From Sphingomonas sp. DG1-23 (GTDB lineage: Bacteria > Pseudomonadota > Alphaproteobacteria > Sphingomonadales > Sphingomonadaceae): a stretch of DNA of 64,000 bases. Shown here in pieces: positions 60,843-64,000 of the stretch; positions within the stretch are counted from its first letter, which is position 1, and every line of letters starts with the position of its first letter. The position numbers were made by a program, and so were the translations under genes. Below the pieces are notes generated by a model. That model was given only the letters and a program-made list of their open reading frames with translations. It made no database searches and had not been told where the DNA came from. The stretch is taken from NCBI RefSeq assembly GCF_030730875.1, contig NZ_JAVAMA010000002.1, positions 310,001 to 374,000 on the forward strand, given 5' to 3'.

Positions 60843-60920
60843 GTGCTCCTGCGAAAGCAGGAGCCCAGGGCCGCAAGCGGTGCCCGTCGTAGCTCTGGGC
60901 TCCTGCTTTCGCAGGAGCAC
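60843..60920. repeat. 78-bp twin-hairpin REP-like repeat, copy 2
   Basis: Same arms as at 39992-40069, here perfectly complementary over 26 bases, with a 26-base spacer of unrelated sequence. Each arm folds as GCTCCTGC/GCAGGAGC around a 4-base loop. It lies between convergent genes, 13 bases after the basic-tailed protein gene and 8 bases before the end of iclR. Confidence 0.88.
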
Positions 60921-60928
60921 TGGTCTAT

Positions 60929-61717
60929 TCAGCCGGGGTCGCGTGGATCTCGCCCGCGCCAGCCCAACCCAGCGCTGATCTCGCGCACCGTCTGCAGGAC
61001 CTGCGGCGCGATTTCGCGCATCTTTTGCTCGTCGAGATACTGGACCGGACTGGCGACGCTCAGCGCCGCGACGATCGCGCCCGACGCATCGCGGATCGGT
61101 GCGGCGACCGAACGGATCGTATCGTCGCTGGTGCTGTGATGAAGCACCACGCCCGCCGCGACATGCCCGCGCATCTCATCGATCGCCGCCGCCCCGTCAT
61201 CCTGTTCGGGCCGGGCCAGCATGAACAGCCGGGCCCAGGCAGCCGGCGTGTCGTCGAACATCAGCGCCTTGCCGAGCCCGGTATCGGCGAGCGCGCGCCG
61301 CGTTCCCGGACGCGTCGCCACCTCGATTCGCTGGCGGCCCATCGCGCGGTGGAGATGAAGCGCCACGTCGCCGTCGCGCGCGCCGATGAACACGCAGAGC
61401 CCGATCGCATCGCACAGCGTCTCCGCGCCGGCGCGGGCGAGGCCGAGCATGTCGATCTGTTCGCGTGCGAGGAAGCCGAGCTGGACGAGCTTGGGGCCGA
61501 GCGCGAGCTTGCCTTTGGGCAGCTTCTTCAGGAACCCGCGGTCGATCAGCGCGGCGGCCAGCCGCTGGGTGGTCGGAAAGGTCAGGTCGAGCCGGTCGGA
61601 CACGTCGGCGACGCGCAGCGGCTCTCCGCTCAGTTGCTCGATGATGTCGAGGCCGCGCAGCAGCGTCTGGCTGCCGGCGCGTTCGCGCGGCATGTCGGCG
61701 GGATCGGCGTCGCTCAT
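60929..61717 (-). CDS. IclR-family transcriptional regulator
   Basis: A 262-residue regulator with an N-terminal winged HTH (LLRGLDIIEQLSGEPLRVAD, LTFPTTQRLAAALIDRGFL) and a C-terminal GAF-like effector domain (from about residue 80, ending SPVQYLDEQKMREIAPQV). The first bases of the gene overlap the lacI stop (ATGA), so it is coupled to the upstream LacI-type gene. Its target is not clear; the divergent sugar transporter is the nearest candidate. Confidence 0.92.
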   Translation of the reverse strand: MSDADPADMPRERAGSQTLLRGLDIIEQLSGEPLRVADVSDRLDLTFPTTQRLAAALIDRGFLKKLPKGKLALGPKLVQLGFLAREQIDMLGLARAGAETLCDAIGLCVFIGARDGDVALHLHRAMGRQRIEVATRPGTRRALADTGLGKALMFDDTPAAWARLFMLARPEQDDGAAAIDEMRGHVAAGVVLHHSTSDDTIRSVAAPIRDASGAIVAALSVASPVQYLDEQKMREIAPQVLQTVREISAGLGWRGRDPRDPG

Positions 61718-62727
61718 CCGCCGCAGGACTCGCGCACAATCAACTCGGTGGGCAAGCGCTTGCTCTCCTGATGGCCGTCTTTGTCCATGATTCGCGACAC
61801 CAATAGCCGGCCTGCCGCGAACGTGTCCTGCCGCACGGTGCTGAGCGTCGGGGTGCTCAACCGGCTGAGCAGCATATCGTCATAGCCGACCACGGAAACG
61901 TCCTGCGGCACCGACTTGCCGCCGCGCCGCAGCGCCTGGATCGCGCCGAGCGCGATCAGATCGCTTGCCGCGACCACGCCGTCGAACGCCACGCCACGCC
62001 TTAACAGCCCGCTCACTGCGGCATAAGCCGATTCGAGCTCGAACTCGACCGGAACGATCAGGTCGGGATCGGCCTCGAGCCCGCTTTCGGCAAGCGCCTC
62101 CTGATAGCCGCGCCGCCGCTGCATCGCTTCGGGATCGCTGCCGCCGAGGAACAGGATCCGCCGCCGCCCGAGCCGCGCCAGATGGCGCGTGGCGCGCCCG
62201 CCGCCGAGCAGATTGTCCGAACCGATCGAGCAATAACGCTGCCCGGGCAATTGCGCGCCCCAGACCACGAAGCGGGCATTGGTCTCGGCCAGCCGGTTGA
62301 ACTCTTCGTGGAGCATGCTCTGGCCGAGGAAGATCAGGCCGTCCGCACGGCTGGTGGTCGCCGCGACGATCAGATCGTCGAAGCTGGTGGGCGACGTATG
62401 GCTGACGGTGAAGTCGCAGTCGCGCTCGCGCGCCGCCTCGCCGATATTGGCCAGCAATTCGAGGAAGAAGGGATGCGACAGCGGCAGCGGCCGCCCGCGC
62501 ATCACCGGGGTGACGATCGCGATCGATCCCACCGCGCCGATCGGTCCCGCGGGCATGGTCGGCTTGAACGGATAGTCATGATCGCGCGCCAGCGCCCAGA
62601 CGCGCTGCTTGGTGCGGGTGCTGATCAGCGGATGATCGTTGAGCGCGCGCGACACCGTCGACACCGACACGCCGGCCAGCGTCGCCAGATCCTGCAGGGT
62701 GGTATTGTTGTTGCTATTGCTACCCAT
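61714..62727 (-). CDS. LacI-family transcriptional regulator
   Basis: A 337-residue sugar-responsive repressor. It has the HTH (TLQDLATLAGVSVSTVSRAL), hinge helix region and a periplasmic-binding-like core with LGRRRILFLGGSDPEAMQR, FDGVVAASDLIALGAIQALR and DVSVVGYDDM. ATG 62727 is preferred over GTG 62757 upstream. It is divergent from the MFS sugar transporter with 59 bases between starts, so that gene is the probable target. The 3' end overlaps iclR. Confidence 0.93.
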   Translation of the reverse strand: MGSNSNNNTTLQDLATLAGVSVSTVSRALNDHPLISTRTKQRVWALARDHDYPFKPTMPAGPIGAVGSIAIVTPVMRGRPLPLSHPFFLELLANIGEAARERDCDFTVSHTSPTSFDDLIVAATTSRADGLIFLGQSMLHEEFNRLAETNARFVVWGAQLPGQRYCSIGSDNLLGGGRATRHLARLGRRRILFLGGSDPEAMQRRRGYQEALAESGLEADPDLIVPVEFELESAYAAVSGLLRRGVAFDGVVAASDLIALGAIQALRRGGKSVPQDVSVVGYDDMLLSRLSTPTLSTVRQDTFAAGRLLVSRIMDKDGHQESKRLPTELIVRESCGG

Positions 62728-62786
62728 CGGACCCAGACTGACGGCAGTGCCGAACACGGCCTTAGTAGCGCATCGTGAGGGGGACT

Positions 62787-64000
62787 TTGCAAGCGATCAG
62801 AAAGCGATCGGCCCGCGCCGGCGGTTCGGATCGCGTCGCCCGAGGGCGTCCCGCCGTCTGGCACCTCTGGAATATGTGCATCGGCCTGTTCGGCGTGCAG
62901 ATCGTCTGGGGCCTGCAGAACGTCAACACCAGCCGGATATTCCAGACGCTCGGCGCCGATGTCGACGAGCTCGCCCTGTTGTGGATCGCGGCGCCGATCA
63001 CCGGACTGCTGGTCCAGCCCGTCGTCGGGCATCTGAGCGACCGGACCTGGGGCCGGCTGGGGCGACGGCGGCCCTATATTCTCGCGGGCGCCCTGCTCAC
63101 CGCGCTGGCGCTGCTGGCGATGCCGAGCGTGACCACCTTGTGGTCGGCCTGTGTCATGCTGTGGGTGCTCACCGCCTCGATCAACATCGCGATGGAGCCG
63201 TTTCGCGCGCTGGTGGCGGATACCTTGCCCGAGCCGCAGCGCACTTCGGCCTTCGCGCTGCAGGTGTTCTTCATCGGCGCGGGCGCGGTGTTCGCCTCGG
63301 CGCTGCCATGGATGCTGACCAACTGGTTCGGCGTGCGGGGAGGGGGCGATACCGTCGCCGCAGCCTATGCCACCGGCGCGGTGCTGCTGCTGGTGACGGT
63401 CGGCTGGTCGGTGGCGACCACCTCGGAGCGCCCGCCTGAGGCATTGGCTGCCGGCCCCGCCGATATCGCGCATCCCGAGGCGCCGAGCGAACGCGGCGCT
63501 GCCGCCTTGCTCTGGAGTGGCGTCGGCTGGACATCGGGCGGGGCCTTGATCGCGGCGCTCACCCTGGTGTTGCAGCCGCCGCGCGAGCTCTATCTGATCG
63601 CGGGGATCGCGGCGGTGTTCGGGCTGCTACAGCTGGCTGCGGTGGCGCTGCGCCGGAGCGGGCGCACCTCGATCGGCATGGTCGTGATCGTCGAGGACAT
63701 CCTCCACATGCCGCTGGTGCTCAAGCGGCTGGCGCTGGTCCAGTTCTTCACCTGGTTCGGGATGTTCGCGCTCTGGGTCTATGCGATTCCGGCGGTCGCC
63801 GCGCTCGATCCGGTCAGTCGTGATCCCGCCTCGCCCGGCTATGCCCGCAGCGCCGACTGGGTCGGCATGTTGTTCGCGGAGTATAACGCCGTCGCCGCAC
63901 TGGTCGCGCTGGTGCTCCCCGCGATCGCCCGCCGGGTGGGCCGCCGCGCCTGTCACGCCTTGTGCCTGACCTGCGGCGCACTGGGGCTGCTTGGTTTCGC
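62787..64000 (+). CDS. MFS sugar transporter, cut by window edge
   Basis: The first 404 codons of a major facilitator (SLC45/sucrose-maltose type). It has the [20 protein letters not shown] helix, [20 protein letters not shown] (motif A) and further helices with [18 protein letters not shown]. The start is taken as TTG 62787 behind AGGGGGACT; a later ATG is possible but would cut the first helix. Regulation by the divergent LacI and perhaps IclR genes is likely. Downstream genes are outside the window, so the sugar cannot be named. Confidence 0.9.
   Translation, partial: MQAIRKRSARAGGSDRVARGRPAVWHLWNMCIGLFGVQIVWGLQNVNTSRIFQTLGADVDELALLWIAAPITGLLVQPVVGHLSDRTWGRLGRRRPYILAGALLTALALLAMPSVTTLWSACVMLWVLTASINIAMEPFRALVADTLPEPQRTSAFALQVFFIGAGAVFASALPWMLTNWFGVRGGGDTVAAAYATGAVLLLVTVGWSVATTSERPPEALAAGPADIAHPEAPSERGAAALLWSGVGWTSGGALIAALTLVLQPPRELYLIAGIAAVFGLLQLAAVALRRSGRTSIGMVVIVEDILHMPLVLKRLALVQFFTWFGMFALWVYAIPAVAALDPVSRDPASPGYARSADWVGMLFAEYNAVAALVALVLPAIARRVGRRACHALCLTCGALGLLGF

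Noticed and set aside
62728..62786. A LacI half-site (TGCAAGCG) between lacI and the MFS gene
   Set aside because: Only one half of the usual palindrome is present; too weak to report as an operator.
1..64000. tRNA, rRNA, CRISPR arrays, complete insertion sequences and phage genes
   Set aside because: I scanned for cloverleaf-like tails, regular spacers and transposase motifs by eye and found none that I could support; a dedicated search could still find a small RNA.

Overview
The window is dense, high-GC, protein-coding DNA typical of a sphingomonad (Alphaproteobacteria, Sphingomonadales). The evidence is the gene order ppiD-trpE-trpG-trpD-trpC-moaC-moeA-lexA with comEC and gltX beyond it, an alphaproteobacterial GTTC-N7-GTTC SOS box in front of lexA, an RcdA-like DUF1465 protein, a single-cysteine DksA, and several sphingomonad-style intergenic palindromes. 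I see no rRNA, tRNA, CRISPR array, complete insertion sequence or prophage, so this reads as ordinary chromosome with small accessory insertions and decayed genes.

Layout. 0-9.4 kb: gltX (3' end cut by the window edge), divergent comEC, a decayed glutathione S-transferase gene, lexA with its SOS box, moeA, a secreted TonB-C-like protein, an ArsR/AHSA1 pair, a PilZ protein with a small membrane protein, and moaC. 9.4-16.7 kb: the tryptophan block (trpC, trpD, an Asp/Glu racemase, trpG, an opposite-strand secreted protein, trpE) plus ppiD, all but the secreted protein on the minus strand. 16.9-28 kb: tpiA, a DHA2 exporter, a GGDEF-EAL protein, a leucyl aminopeptidase, PQQ glucose dehydrogenase, a LysR/aldo-keto reductase pair, a predicted M14-like zinc peptidase and a frameshifted lipoprotein gene. 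28.4-36 kb: rimO, a DUF486 protein, an AAC(3)-family acetyltransferase, an RCK potassium channel, an NlpD-like LytM lipoprotein, surE, serS and a host-attachment family protein. 36-42 kb: a secreted orphan, a Ser/Thr/Gly-repeat protein with a PEP-CTERM-like tail, dksA, PilZ, two DUF465 proteins, rcdA, a nitronate monooxygenase and a gamma-class carbonic anhydrase-like protein.

42-64 kb: a GH31 glycosidase with a PA14 insert, a second TonB-C-like protein, an S9 peptidase, a complete RND efflux operon with a candidate operator palindrome but no adjacent regulator, a low-GC orphan, a three-gene unit (nucleoside-hydrolase-like protein, cytochrome c lipoprotein, Tat-exported multicopper oxidase), an isoaspartyl methyltransferase, a short basic-tailed protein, an IclR-LacI regulator pair and a divergent sugar transporter cut by the right edge.

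How the genes work together: the trp block covers four of the steps from chorismate to indole-glycerol phosphate; moaC and moeA belong to molybdenum cofactor synthesis; lexA controls the SOS response; the RND genes form one tripartite pump; the multicopper oxidase and cytochrome probably form a periplasmic redox unit whose substrate I cannot name. Convergent genes often overlap at their 3' ends, and longer convergent gaps often hold perfect hairpins. The best candidates for something undescribed are the nucleoside hydrolase-cytochrome-multicopper oxidase operon, the Ser-rich PEP-CTERM-like protein, and the 78-bp twin-hairpin repeat.
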